A stretch of DNA of 64,000 nt, from positions 1,160,932-1,224,931 of the forward strand of contig NW_003314290.1 of assembly GCF_000143415.4 (NCBI RefSeq), in the 5' to 3' direction. The notes under the pieces were generated by a model. That model ran no database searches. It saw nothing but the letters and a program-made list of their open reading frames with translations, and was not told the origin of the DNA. This document shows positions 54,114 to 64,000 of the stretch, piece after piece. The stretch's first letter is position 1; the number at the start of each line of letters is the position of its first letter. Position numbers and translations under genes: made by a program. Source of the DNA: Selaginella moellendorffii. Taxonomy: Eukaryota > Streptophyta > Lycopodiopsida > Selaginellales > Selaginellaceae.

Positions 54114-54542
54114 ATGGCTTCATTGACGATGTCTCGCGGCGAAGAATCCATTTCCAGCGGCAGTGGCGGTAGCACTGTGAGCCGGGTTAGCTCCTGGGTG
54201 CGCGAGAACAAGCTCAAGACGATCGGTAAGAGCAGTGCGTTGTCTCATCGATGACGATCCAATCGATTATCTCCAGGTACTTTTTGGGGCACCACGCTCG
54301 GCTCCTCGATCTTGTGGAATCTGTCCAAGCCACACGAGAAATTGAGTCTCAAGTTGCTCCACGCCAGGTAAGAGCTCGATCGATCGCAAGAAAGAAGAAA
54401 TGTAATCGAATCTTTGCTGCGATTCAGGGTCCACGCGCAAGGAGTGACGCTTATGGCATTAGCCGGAGCTGGATTTCTCGAGTACTTGGATCGCCGCGAG
54501 AAGAATAACCTCAAGCTAGCGGCAGCAGCACAAAAGCATTAG
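54114..54542 (+). CDS. HIG1-domain hypoxia-responsive mitochondrial protein
   Basis: Three exons, 54114-54225, 54277-54367 and 54428-54542; 105 residues. The arrangement 'SWVRENKLKTIGTFWGTTLG', then 'HEKLSLKLLHARVHAQGVT', then 'ALAGAGFLEYLDRRE' is that of plant HIGD1-like proteins: two membrane helices separated by the conserved R-H-A-Q-x-x-T loop. They sit in the inner mitochondrial membrane and stabilise respiratory complexes or supercomplexes; angiosperm members rise in hypoxia. A second in-frame ATG lies at 54129. Confidence 0.9.
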
Positions 54543-54559
54543 CTTCTTCGTTTTAGGGT

Positions 54560-55272
54560 TCTTCCTTGGAGAATATTCCGTCGGCTTGCGAAAGTAGCAG
54601 AATCGTCTCTCGCACAATTTTCTCCGTTAGAAACGATTCTCTTATGCCATGTGTTAGAATATTCGCCCAGTGTAAAGAGTATATTTAAGCCCAACAGAAG
54701 AACCGTTCGCGCGCTTAAAAATCCGGGCGTGCGAACGACGTGTTGTTATTGCCTTGGCAGTCGTGGTTAGTTTAATGGACCGGAGGTTCCTGCGAATCAT
54801 TGACCGATGCGTGGGACCGGTCCTTCCCGACGTGCCGGTTCTTGCAAGGCACGACCCTCCATCGATCATAAAAACCTCCTTGGTGACATGGCCACAATGC
54901 GAGCCAGCCGTGGAGCCAATAGCACGCTGACGTATCAGCAGGCTGCCACGTGGAAGCTTTCGAGTGGCTTGTGGCTCCGAAAGCAAGCAAGGTTTGGCGC
55001 TATGGCGGAGCTCTAGGCTTAAGAGCGATCTTTCCGGCAGGGTAAAATATTTGTCCTTGGGATCGAGAGATTTCGGGGAGGATCGAGCGAGCTGCTGGCG
55101 CGGCGATCAATCACCAGGCGCGTCCGCTAGGTCTGGATTTTGAGCTGTGATGTGGAGTTCTTGGGACCTGCATTGGATCGAGCTTGGCAGATTCCCAGTG
55201 AATCACGGCTTCTGTCCAAGATTCTAGCCCTGGAGCGCAGAGTGATGGCTAGGCGTCGAGAATGAGGCCGCG
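54560..55272 (+). other. Upstream region and leader of the ROPGEF gene
   Basis: No gene is supported. The stretch from ~55000 to 55272 is GC-rich and likely the 5' UTR. An upstream ATG (55262) in another frame precedes the chosen start by 11 bp. Confidence 0.45.
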
Positions 55273-57504
55273 ATGGCGAGATTGGGGAGCATCATCGAGG
55301 GTGTGTATGCATCTGGAGCTGCTGCTGACAACGGCTGGAGATCAAAGTCGAAAGATCACGCGCCCGGTGGAGGTAGAGGCATTTCCTTCTAGTTTTCGTA
55401 CTCCCTGATCGTTGTTTCTTCGCTTCCTTGTCCCAGCGGCGGCGGAGCGTATGAAGGCATTGCATATCAATGCCTACTTCGGCGCCGGGGAGAAGCATCC
55501 AAACGCTCTTCGCGATGACCGGCTCGAGTACCCAAGCACTAGCTCCAGCGCGAGCTTGGATTTCGACGACGATGGTGGCTATAGTCCGAGGGAGCCATTC
55601 TGGCACCCCGAAGAGAAGCAAGCTCCCAGTGGAGTGTCTCCGGGGTGGCCTTTGAAGCACGAGGGCATGGTGTCCAAGCCATTCTCGGGCACAAAGCAAG
55701 GAACGCGTATGTGGGAGGAGAAAAGAGAGAAGAGGGAGACTGAGGCCTCTGGTAAGCTTTTTTTTTTCCTCTTTCATGCGCAGAACACCTCGAGATGCTC
55801 GTTTGCAGAAGTGGAGATGATGAAGGAGAGGTTCGCGAGATTATTGCTGGGCGAGGATATGTCTGGAGGCAGTAAAGGTGTGTGCACTGCACTGGCGATC
55901 TCGAATGCCATCACGAACCTTTCTGGTGTGTGTCTTTTCTTTTTTTCCTTCTTTTTTCGTATGCGGAGGCTGATTGATTGGTATTGTCACAGCATCCGTG
56001 TTTGGAGAGCTTTGGAGGTTGGAGCCTCTATCCGTGGAGAAGAAGAAAATGTGGCGAAGAGAGATGGAATGGATACTGTCTGTTACCGATCACATCGTCG
56101 AGCTCGTTCCGACTTGGCAGACATTTCCGGACGGCAGTAGTGTTGAGGTGTGTTTGCTGTTCTTGACGTGTGACGGCGTAAGATCCGGATCTTTGTTTGC
56201 AGGTTATGGTCAGTAATCCCCGGGCAGATCTACACATAAATCTACCAGCCTTGCGGAAACTTGATATGATGTTACTGGTAACGAGCTTGTTTTAGTTTGA
56301 TCGGCAGCTGCTTATAACTAATTCTTCCATACAGGAATGTCTGGATGGTTTCTCAAAGACTGAGTTTTGGTATGTCGACCAGAGTGTCGCTATGTCTGAA
56401 GCGGAAGAGCAAGGCACTCCAAGGAAATCGCTACCGAGGCAAGAAGAAAAATGGTGGCTGCCTACGCCAAGAGTTCCCGCTAATGGTCTGTCCGCCGAGT
56501 CGAAGAAGCGCCTGCAACATCAGAAGGACAGTATTAATCAGGTCTTGAAAGCTTCAATGGCCATTAACGCACAGGTACTTTCCGAAATGGACGTGCCTGA
56601 GGTGTATTGGGAATCTCTTCCAAAGGTAAGCGTCCTCAATTGGAGTTCGCAAATGTAAATGTTTGTGTTTTTTCTTGCAGAATGGGAGATCAAGCTTAGG
56701 CGAAGGTTTCTATCGCTGCCTATCTTTCGAGCAATTCTCTCCTGAAGCTCTGCTGGCCACGCTGACCATGGCATCCGAGCACCACATTCTGGAGATCGCC
56801 AACCGCGTGGAAGCCGCTATTCATACGTGGAAACGGAAAGTAAGCTCGAGGCATCCTCATACCGATGGAAAGCCCAATGCCAGATCTTCCTGGGGTGGAC
56901 TTATGAAGGACTTGGTCGGAGACGGCGACCGGCGAGAGATCTTAATTGCCAGAGCCGAAACTCTCCTGCTTTGCTTAAAGCATAAGTTCCCGGGACTACC
57001 GCAAACTCTCTTGGACATTCACAAGATCCAGTATAACAAGGTACGCGGCAAGCACATGCTTTTGGTGACGGGCCAATGTTCCTTCTGCAGGACGTCGGAC
57101 AGTCCATCCTGGAAAGCTATTCTCGTGTTTTGGAAAGCTTGGCGTTCAGCATTATATCGCGTATAGATGACGTCCTCCACATTGATGAGCTTGCAATGAC
57201 CGCCGATCCAACACCAGCCGAGGATCCAGCACCAAAGATATTTCCCGCGGCTTTAAGCAAGATACCTCCGATTAGAACATCGATTCCTGACACCAAAGGC
57301 TTCGGGGATTTCATCAAGGCACCACCGCCAGCAGAAGCAGCTTCGCCCAAGTTCGATCTCCCTGGCAAAGACGAGACCGGATTGAGCCTCACAGCAACGT
57401 CGCCATCGCCAAAGTTTGATCGTCCCAGGAAGCCAGAGCCACTCAAGAACTTCTCTTATGCCCGGCATCTCGAGAGCGTGCACAGTCCTCCGGGAAGAGA
57501 CTAG
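55273..57504 (+). CDS. ROPGEF: ROP guanine nucleotide exchange factor (PRONE domain)
   Basis: Eight exons: 55273-55372, 55437-55751, 55809-55925, 55993-56147, 56203-56277, 56335-56625, 56681-57040 and 57091-57504; ~608 residues. The PRONE domain (~140-490) starts '[20 protein letters not shown]', continues '[20 protein letters not shown]', '[19 protein letters not shown]', '[14 protein letters not shown]' and '[18 protein letters not shown]'. It activates ROP/RAC GTPases at the plasma membrane in polar growth (rhizoids, sperm-cell or tip growth). The N-terminal ~135 residues and the Pro-rich C terminus are variable and probably autoinhibitory, with putative receptor-kinase phosphosites ('SPSPKFDRP', 'HSPPGRD'). 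Confidence 0.95.
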
Positions 57505-57618
57505 GAGGAAGGGGGTGAAGGAGGCAGGATAGATTCCTTGGTAGAGTAGAACAAGGACCACTTACAGATACGTCCGGACGATTTATTTACATCACAAGCT
57601 CGTGCGAGTTGGCATCTT

Positions 57619-58502
57619 CTACGTCACGCAGTGCGGGTGTCCTATGTGAGGGACGTGCCTGAGATCCTCGGACACCGATCCATAGTCGAAGTAAGGCCGG
57701 CACTCCAAGTTGTCATCATACTCCCACGCGAACTCGGGGACTTCGAGCTGGTCGGAATCGATGTAGCTCCACATAAACTCGATCCGGGGGACGTAATTCA
57801 CCTTCGCATAGAAGCTGTGGCACAGGAAGATCACGAAGTTAAGCTTGTGGAACAGGAAAAGAGCTACTTTCGAGATGGAGGAAAGATGAAAAGGGGGGAT
57901 ACAGAGGATTTTGCATTTTGCTCACCCTTCGCTGAGGAACATCCGGCCGAGAGTAGCGAGGAGAAGCCTGGATTGGAGCCCCGGGTGGACGAAGTAGATG
58001 GCGTCGATCCCGTGCTTGGACTCCGGTGGCAGCGATTCGTAGAGCCATCTGAGAGTGAGCAAGCCGGGATTGTTGACGCTGTTCTCGACGCCGGTGTGGA
58101 AGTAGACGACAACGAAGGAAGAGCCACCGGCCTCCACGCTCAGGAACTTGAGCTTGTGGAGAATGTAGGCGTGGAGCTTGTCCTTGCTAAAGGCAGCGGC
58201 TGGAAAGCACGATGGTCAGAACAACCCGAGACGAGCAAAGAGGAGGAGATCTCCAAAGTACCTGGGAAGAACTTGCCAACGATGCGAACGATCCTCCGCC
58301 CCTGCCGGTCGACTCCATCGAACTTGAGGAAGTCGAGCTTGTCAAACTCCGCAGCCTCTTCACTCGTCGGCTCCATACAGCTCGTCTTCTCGCCTTTACG
58401 AGGACTGGCAGGCGCCTGGCCCTCGTTGATGTGCCTCAGCACCCAACCGGTCATTGCCAGCGGCTCTTCGCCAATCAAGTTACAAGCTGGAATGTTGAAC
58501 AT
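57619..58502 (-). CDS. Divergent CRAL-TRIO/Sec14-like lipid-binding protein
   Basis: Three exons, 58502-58262, 58199-57926 and 57814-57619; ~236 residues. After a 60-residue variable start it reads 'DRQGRRIVRIVGKFFP', 'DKLHAYILHKLKFL', 'SFVVVYFHTGVE', 'PGLLTLRWLYESLPPE', 'DAIYFVHPGLQSRLL', and 'LGRMFLSEG'. This is the divergent CRAL/TRIO (GDAP2-like) family found in most plants as a small protein. It lacks the N-terminal CRAL-TRIO-N helices of true Sec14. Such proteins bind a hydrophobic ligand; which one is unknown. Confidence 0.87.
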
Positions 58503-58746
58503 CTTATCTACTCAAGACACCTTGAAGATGGATCGAAAGATCAGTGGGGAGCCAAGAGGCGGATAAGATCAGCTTATCTATCCACAGGTCGAGGCCGGGA
58601 AGGAGGAAAAAAAAAATTCGAGAAGGAAAAGAAAGAAATCAAGCGGAATATCACGACTGGGGACTATTTAGTGGCAGAATGACGTCCTTATCCATGATTC
58701 CCTGTCCAGGGCGAGATATTCCAGAGCTTTAAAGTTGGCTTACCTG

Positions 58747-60719
58747 TCAGTGCGGGGCCAGGGATGGTGGATTTTTTGATACCGTGTCTCGCAACGTGGC
58801 CTCCTGTTCGAGCAGATTCCTCGGAAGAGTGTCGTATACGTCCGTGAAGAGCTCGGACAATGGAGGTTTGTTCTTCTTCTCGGCTTGGTTCATTGCACTA
58901 ATCACCTGTTTTTTTTTCGTATTTTTTGTGTAGAAGAAGCGATGTTGATGGTTGCTTGCGAAGAAATTCAATGTACCTCTTTTCGCGCCGCTCCTCGGAG
59001 TTCCTTCTCGTCCTCGACACTCCACCAAGCGTTGCTCTCAAGCCATCTCCGGAAGCGCAGGACCGGGTCGCGGACGCTTCTCCAGTGCGCAATCTCTTCT
59101 CCGCTCCGGTACTTTGTGGAGTCGTCGGACGTGGAGTGGTGCCCGACGCGATAAGTCATTGCCTGAGATGCTCGAAAGCGACGCTGAGTTATAGAATATG
59201 GTCCCTAGAAAGAAAGGCATGTTGCTCAGAGAATACCTCGATAAGGACGGGTTTGCTTTGTTCCACTGCGAGCTTGCGAGCTGCGCTTACGGCTTTGAAG
59301 ACTGCCAGCGCGTCGTTTCCGTCAACTCTGATACTCGTCATGCCATAGCCTCGGCCCCTCACCACTATTCCATCGCCTGGAGCATCAAAGTTTCAAGAAA
59401 AGAAAGAAATATTGTGAAGTTGTCAAAACAAACGCTAGCAATTGGATCGCGTGCTTGCCTTTGTATTGCTCGCATGCTGGTGTGCTTATTGCATAGCCAT
59501 TGTTCCTGCATACAAACAGGACGGGAGCTTCTAGCACCGCCGCGAAGTTACAAGCAGCATGGAAATCACCCTGTGGGAAAAGAAAATGGGTTCAAGAGAT
59601 CAATAAAGCTATTGTGTGCGAGTTATTCTACCTCGCTCGATCCACCGTCACCGAAGTAGGTCACGGCACACGCATTTTTCCTGTCCATTTTCAGTCCATA
59701 AGCTGCTCCTACGGCGTGAGGAAGTTGCGTCCTGAATCACAGAGAAAAATGACAGAGTCAATCAATAGAGGAAAAAGAACGAGAAGAATTACATACGCTA
59801 TGGGTGACGAAATTGTGAAGTAATTAAGTTTTTCCGAGCCGTAGTGAATCGGCATTTGCCTACCTTTCCCGTGCCCATCTTCGTTGCTAAAGCACTGGTT
59901 GGCAAACTCGTCAAGCGTAAAACCCCTCCACATTAGCACGCCATGCTCTCTATACTGCCGAGCCAAAGAAGAAGAAACAAGAAAAATCAGCAAACAAAGC
60001 TATGGTGGCAACACAAAAACAAGCGATTTGTTTTTCTATCCTCCAAGAATCTAATCCTCACCTGGGGAAAGACAACGTCGTCTTTTGTCAAAGCTGCCGC
60101 GGATGCAACGTTGAGCGCTTCCTCGCCTATGTTAGTCAAGTAGAAAGAAATCCGGCCTTGCCTTTGAGCCTCGTAGAAAATGCTGTCAAAGGTTTGCAAT
60201 CGTACCATGGTGTGGTACATCTTCACCGCCAAAGAAGAATCGATCTGGAACCAAAATGAAACCAATCATTCATACCAAACTATCAAAAACTCTATGTTTC
60301 TCCACCCACCAAACCAATCGTCCAATCCAAACTACAAGAAATTTCTTCCCCACATACCTCAGGGATGTCGGATCCGTCGAGAGCACGCCCTAGATCGTCG
60401 AGAATCCGGAAGCACGGCACGGCCTCGGCCGCATTGGGCGAGATAAACTCCATCCTCGAGGTGAATGCGGCCTTAGCGCCTGGAAAATCCAGCATCTGCC
60501 CCGAAATATCACAGATTTTCAATCTCCATCGCCATGGAATTCGCGAACCTGATCGTCGGGGCGATGATCGGCCCCGGAGTTGACCGCCTGATCCGCCGCT
60601 GCTGCATCCGTGCCGTGCCGCCGCCGCCGCGAATTGGATTCGTAGAGCGATCGATAGCTCCCGGAAGCGCGGAGGAAGCGCTTTGGCGCTCCGCGGAGGA
60701 GGAGAGGGAGAACTCCCAT
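58747..60719 (-). CDS. BCKDHA: Mitochondrial branched-chain 2-oxoacid dehydrogenase E1 alpha subunit
   Basis: Nine exons: 60719-60549, 60495-60358, 60244-60062, 59954-59797, 59731-59632, 59570-59459, 59376-59237, 59162-58977 and 58905-58747; ~448 residues. A basic presequence ('[20 protein letters not shown]') starts at 60719. The enzyme core follows: '[17 protein letters not shown]', '[20 protein letters not shown]', '[13 protein letters not shown]', '[12 protein letters not shown]', the thiamine-diphosphate motif starting '[15 protein letters not shown]' with '[10 protein letters not shown]', and the phosphorylation loop '[16 protein letters not shown]'. It oxidatively decarboxylates Val, Leu and Ile keto acids with E1 beta, E2 and E3. 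Intron 6 (59458-59377) has a GC-AG boundary, 'AAAG|GCAAGC'; all others are GT-AG. Confidence 0.95.
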
Positions 60720-60864
60720 TTTCTTGTTGGATCATACAAAACCACGAGGTGTCATCTCTATCAGGTATATTCCAAAGCTATAAAATCGATTCGGTCAGGT
60801 ATATTCCAAGAATGTAAAAAAGATTCGATTTAGGTCAGGGCAATATTTTTAGGGCTCTTGAGCG
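60720..60864. promoter_or_regulatory. Shared promoter of BCKDHA and the complex-I-type ferredoxin gene
   Basis: 145 bp between divergent start codons of two genes whose products both act in mitochondria. A short near-repeat, 'tcaggtatattccaa' (60759-60773 and 60797-60811), lies in the middle and could be a paired regulatory site. Confidence 0.5.
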
Positions 60865-61425
60865 ATGGCGCTAGCAGGGGCGTGGCGCCGGGCATCCGCA
60901 GTAGCGGCATCGTCCATCCCGGCCTCTCGCGCGTCCCCAGTCGTAGCGCCAGGCTACGGCGCATCAGATCCATGGCGGATTCCAGCTGCATTTGGGGCGG
61001 CGGGGCGGCGGGGCATGGCAGATCTCCTCCCCGTCCAGGTCCGGCAGCCGGGCGACTCCCTGCCGCGCGTCGACACGCGCATCGTGACGGCCATCGCGGT
61101 GGACGAGGACGGGCGGCGCCACACGGTGCGCGCGCTCGCAGGTCAGTCGCTGTTTAGGGCTCTTGTGAATGCAGGGCTGCGCCTCCACTTGTCACACCAG
61201 CTCGACACCTCGTGCTATGGCTACGTGTGCCGTGTGAGCATCAGCGACGAGTGGAGGGCGCGGATCCCCGAGCCGACCGAGGACGAGCTTCACGTCCTCA
61301 AGCACCACTTCACGCCGCCCGACTTCGATCCCTCCATCCGGTGCAGCTGCAAGATCAAGCTCAGCGACAAGATCAACGGCATCGTGGTCGCGCTCGTCCC
61401 CGAGAAGTGCTGGGATTTCACTTGA
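60865..61425 (+). CDS. Complex-I-type ferredoxin-like protein (C1-FDX family) with altered Cys set
   Basis: Single exon, 186 residues. A long presequence (to ~70) is followed by a ferredoxin-like fold: 'VTAIAVDEDGRRHTVRALAG', 'SLFRALVNAGLRLHLSHQLD', 'TSCYGYVCRVSISDEWRARI', 'FDPSIRCSCKIKLSDKINGI', 'VVALVPEKCWDF'. It resembles the plant mitochondrial 2Fe-2S-like protein (Arabidopsis At3g07480) reported as the ferredoxin bridge of respiratory complex I. Classical adrenodoxin spacing (C-x5-C-x2-C ... C) is not present: Cys occur as C-x4-C and C-x-C. A normal 2Fe-2S cluster is therefore doubtful and a structural or single-metal role is more likely. Confidence 0.8.
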   Translation: MALAGAWRRASAVAASSIPASRASPVVAPGYGASDPWRIPAAFGAAGRRGMADLLPVQVRQPGDSLPRVDTRIVTAIAVDEDGRRHTVRALAGQSLFRALVNAGLRLHLSHQLDTSCYGYVCRVSISDEWRARIPEPTEDELHVLKHHFTPPDFDPSIRCSCKIKLSDKINGIVVALVPEKCWDFT

Positions 61426-62227
61426 GAGGAGAGAATGTGGGTTGTGGAGGGGTGATCTTCGATGGACAGTGTGCAATAAGCTATAGCAGGTGTCTTTTGC
61501 TTCTCTTTCGGGGAAGACGATCGTCCCCTTTAGCTCCTTGCAGCACATGCCCAGTGTGGGGATTTTGTTTCATAGTTGATGTCACTGTGAAGTCTTTACT
61601 GGATTGGGATCGATGGCGCTACAAAGATCTAAAATACATATTATCACTTAAATCTCATGGAGAAAACTCGTGTTTTAACTGTTCTAGATATTCTAGATAT
61701 TCGAGCACCGACATTGTGGATCTTTTACAAGGTAAACTTGATTTTTATATCTGTTTTTTCATAGCTGCTAAGCTATTGGGATCTTTTTTCCAGCTGCAAA
61801 TACCAAGTGGCGGCAAATTGCTATAGCCTGCCATGGCCGAGTCTTTCAAGCGCGTACAAACAAAACGACGACCTGGACCATGACACGTGAAGAAGGATAA
61901 AGAAGAGGGAGTTACATCAGAGATCGCCAATAAATATTTCTGCGAAACGCGAGCTGATCACAGCGCGGGCGATAAAGACTGTAACTTAGATCACTGCTGA
62001 TCGGGCAAGCACTATAGCTAGACTTGAAATCACCGAGAAAGAAAGCTTAAGAAACGAAAGCTTACGAGTAATCGACCAAGGTAAACTACACAACTTGATC
62101 GTGCATTGTCTTAAGTTCTTCGTGTCTCTCTTTCGAGTTTCTTATCCAATCCTCTCGGTTGTGTAGGCGCTGAGAAGTTCCAGCCGAAGTTCTTCCCAGA
62201 TCTATCGCCCGAGATCCAAGGAGAGCC
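61426..62227. other. 3' flank of the ferredoxin gene and promoter of the lectin gene
   Basis: No gene recognised. 'gacacgtgaa' at 61882-61891 includes an ACGTG core (ABA or light type). The 62145-62227 stretch is the likely leader of the lectin gene. Confidence 0.45.
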
Positions 62228-63475
62228 ATGGTTACCTCCTCCTCGTCCAAGAAGCTCTTCCCCCGCTTCGTGACCCTGAAAGGCGACAATGGTCAGCTCC
62301 TCACAGTGCACGCTCTGGATGGAGTACCGTACCTCACATTTACTTCCCTGGAGCCGTCGCGGCTGGCTACTCATGAGATCATCTGCCACAAGGATCTCCC
62401 GGACGTGGTGATGATCCGTTCCTCCAACGGCCGCTACTGGAGCCGCAACGAGAATAGCTGGATCGTGGCGAACCGGGACGAGACCCCGGCATCCTCGGAT
62501 ACGAGCTCCAACTTCAAGATCGTCCGGGTGAGTAGCAGCAGTAGCAGCAGCACGGTGGCGCTGCAATCCTTGGCGGACGGGAGCTACTTGCGATGGTTCT
62601 CGCAGTCGCAGGTCCAGCACGGCTGCAACGCGGTCGGGAGTTCGTGCGACGTCCACACTCACCTCGAGCTCTGCGATGCGTCCGAGACGGCGCTGGTTCT
62701 CCCGCGGCTGCTCTCGCTCAAGTCGGACAATGGGCTGTTCCTCGCCGCGCAGTACCAGCGCGAGATCAACTGGCTGAGCTTCGCGAGCTCCTCCAAGAGC
62801 GAGCTCGCGACGGCGCACGAAGTAGTGCTGCTGCCAAACGGGAACGCGATGATCCAGAACGTCAAGAGCGGCAAGTTCTGGCGGGTGAGCTGCGTCAACT
62901 GGGCGTGGGCGGACGTGGATCGCTCGCACGCGCTGACGAACACCGCGTGCCACTTCGAGCCCGTGAAGGTGAGCGCCACCGAGGTGGCGCTCAAGTCGGC
63001 CTTCTCGGGGCGGTTCCTCAAGCGCTACACCGAGTACTGGAAGGACGCGCTGTGCGGGCTGGCGTGCGGGATGAACGATCCGGCGACGCGGTTCGTGGTC
63101 GGGGGCGCGGTGGTGTCGCAGAGTTTGGAGGAGATCGCGTACTCGCTCAAGATGGCGGAGATGGTGGAGGTGAAGAGCGTGGAGGTGGCGAGCGGGGTGG
63201 CGACGAACAGCGAGCAGAAGGCGTGCGATGTGGTGGTGCAAGTGAAGTTTTCGTTATCGGTGTCGCGGAGGCACCGGTGGTCGGACTCGTCGACTTTCGT
63301 GAAGGCGTGCCCGAGGACGAGCTTCACGGTGGGGGTGCCCGAAGTGACGTCCGCGGAGGGCAGCATCACGGTTGGCGCCGCACAGTGTTTCAAGACGAGG
63401 ATGTGCGCCGTGGTGGAGGAGGCTGTGCAGTTCCAGTCGACTTACACTGTCAAGAGTGTGGAGCCCGGGGAAGAG
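62228..63475 (+). CDS. Amaranthin-like lectin with two agglutinin domains and a start of an aerolysin-like region (3' end outside the window)
   Basis: Exon 1 gives 416 residues and ends at a GT donor in phase 0; no continuation was identified before 64000. Two agglutinin (amaranthin) beta-trefoil domains are seen: residues ~10-150, starting 'PRFVTLKGDNGQLLTVHA', and ~155-300, starting 'PRLLSLKSDNGLFLAAQ', each with W/Y-rich repeats ('NGRYWSRNENSWIV', 'SGKFWRVSCVNWAWAD'). The last ~115 residues ('EEIAYSLKMAEMVEVKSVEV', then alternating-residue beta strands) resemble the start of the aerolysin/ETX-type domain joined to this lectin in several plants. Such proteins bind GalNAc-type glycans, are usually defence-related, cytosolic or nuclear, and are stress-induced. 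No signal peptide is seen. Confidence 0.82.
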
Positions 63476-64000
63476 GTATGGATCTTGGTTTTTCTTCTTG
63501 TTCTTGCGAGAGTTCTTGAGAAGTTTGCTTTGTTTCATCGCATCTGTAGGCTCTAGTTCCTTAGATTGCTTCTTTGTCTTGGTGGCATCGCTTCTGAGGC
63601 TCAAGTTCTTTCTTTTTATGCTTGATCTTCCTCTTCGTTGCATCGCGTTTGTCTTGTGATCAATGTATGGTTCTTTCTCTTCCTTTCTTCGTCTTTTGGT
63701 TTTTCTTCTTGTTCCTGCGGGATTTCTTGAGAAGTTTCCCTTGTTTCATCGCAGAGTTCCTTAGATTGCTTCTTCTCTTTCTCTTATGCTTTCCTTTTGT
63801 TGTTCTTGGCGAGATTTCATGAGATGTTTCATCGCAGATCTCGTTTTATTGCTTCTTTCTTTTGGTTGCATCGCATTCTGAGGCTCAACTTCTTGTTTTG
63901 GTTGCTTTTGCATCACATCTGCTTGATTTCTTCTTCTTCCTCGTTGCATTGTTTCTCATCAAGCGATTCTGGAAAGATTCGTTTCTGTTCTCTCCTCTTT
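63476..64000 (+). other. Intron of the lectin gene with internal repeats
   Basis: The sequence is T-rich and contains a ~210-bp partial duplication: 'tttttcttcttgttc' to 'gtttcatcgca' at 63487-63541 recurs at 63700-63752, followed each time by 'ttccttagattgcttct'. 'tttcatcgcag' occurs several times and could act as alternative acceptors. The next exon is not seen. Confidence 0.6.

Noticed and set aside
57631-58566. 311-codon plus-strand frame
   Set aside because: Antisense to the CRAL-TRIO gene, which has proper exons, splice sites and a clear family match on the minus strand.
62111-63519. Long antisense and +2 frames over the lectin gene
   Set aside because: GC-rich codon bias keeps these frames open; only the 62228 frame encodes two recognisable agglutinin domains.

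Overview
This is plant nuclear DNA, most likely from a lycophyte of the Selaginella moellendorffii type. Evidence: genes are split by very short GT-AG introns (about 44-110 nt); a microbial-type terpene synthase-like gene is present; an intraflagellar transport gene (IFT22) is present, as expected of a plant with swimming sperm; and telo-box motifs sit in several 5' leaders. Two nuclear tRNA genes (Arg-ACG, Gly-GCC) are intact. The species call is inference.

Layout. 1-4.5 kb: decayed retrotransposon sequence and a GACTC-type minisatellite. 4.6-6.9 kb: macro-domain gene. 7.6-11.0 kb: a large YG-repeat protein. 11.1 kb: tRNA-Arg. 11.2-15.7 kb: broken Ty3/gypsy gag-protease pieces and intergenic DNA. 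15.7-29.0 kb: a dense gene island holding an RH3-like DEAD-box helicase with a YG-repeat tail, a phytocyanin, a small conserved protein, a PLAT/ATS3 protein, the rRNA methyltransferase RsmH, a second YG-repeat protein, a diverged RsmH paralogue, an FPF1-like protein and a UDP-glucuronate decarboxylase with an AT-AC intron. 30.0-31.7 kb: broken gene pieces, including phospholipase D. 32.6-33.9 kb: DUF7138-type gene. 34.4 kb: gene relic; 35.0 kb: tRNA-Gly; 35.4-36.6 kb: terpene synthase-like gene. 36.7-45.2 kb: AT-rich repeat desert with a 100-N gap. 45.3-63.5 kb: second gene island holding a Zn/Cd P1B-ATPase, a calcineurin B-like EF-hand protein, IFT22, a KNL1-like kinetochore protein, a HIG1 protein, ROPGEF, a CRAL-TRIO protein, BCKDH E1-alpha, a complex-I-type ferredoxin, and a two-agglutinin lectin whose 3' end lies beyond the window.

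How genes may work together. Between 7.6 and 26.7 kb lie two YG-rich proteins with organelle-like N termini, an organellar-type helicase whose tail carries the same YG repeats and a shared 16-residue motif, and two RsmH-type methyltransferases. This looks like a local cluster for organellar RNA or ribosome biogenesis, possibly condensate-forming; that function is a hypothesis. Two very tight divergent pairs (calcineurin B-like/IFT22, 66 bp; BCKDH E1-alpha/complex I ferredoxin, 145 bp) probably share promoters. Exon coordinates were derived by hand from splice sites and reading phase and could be off by a base or two.
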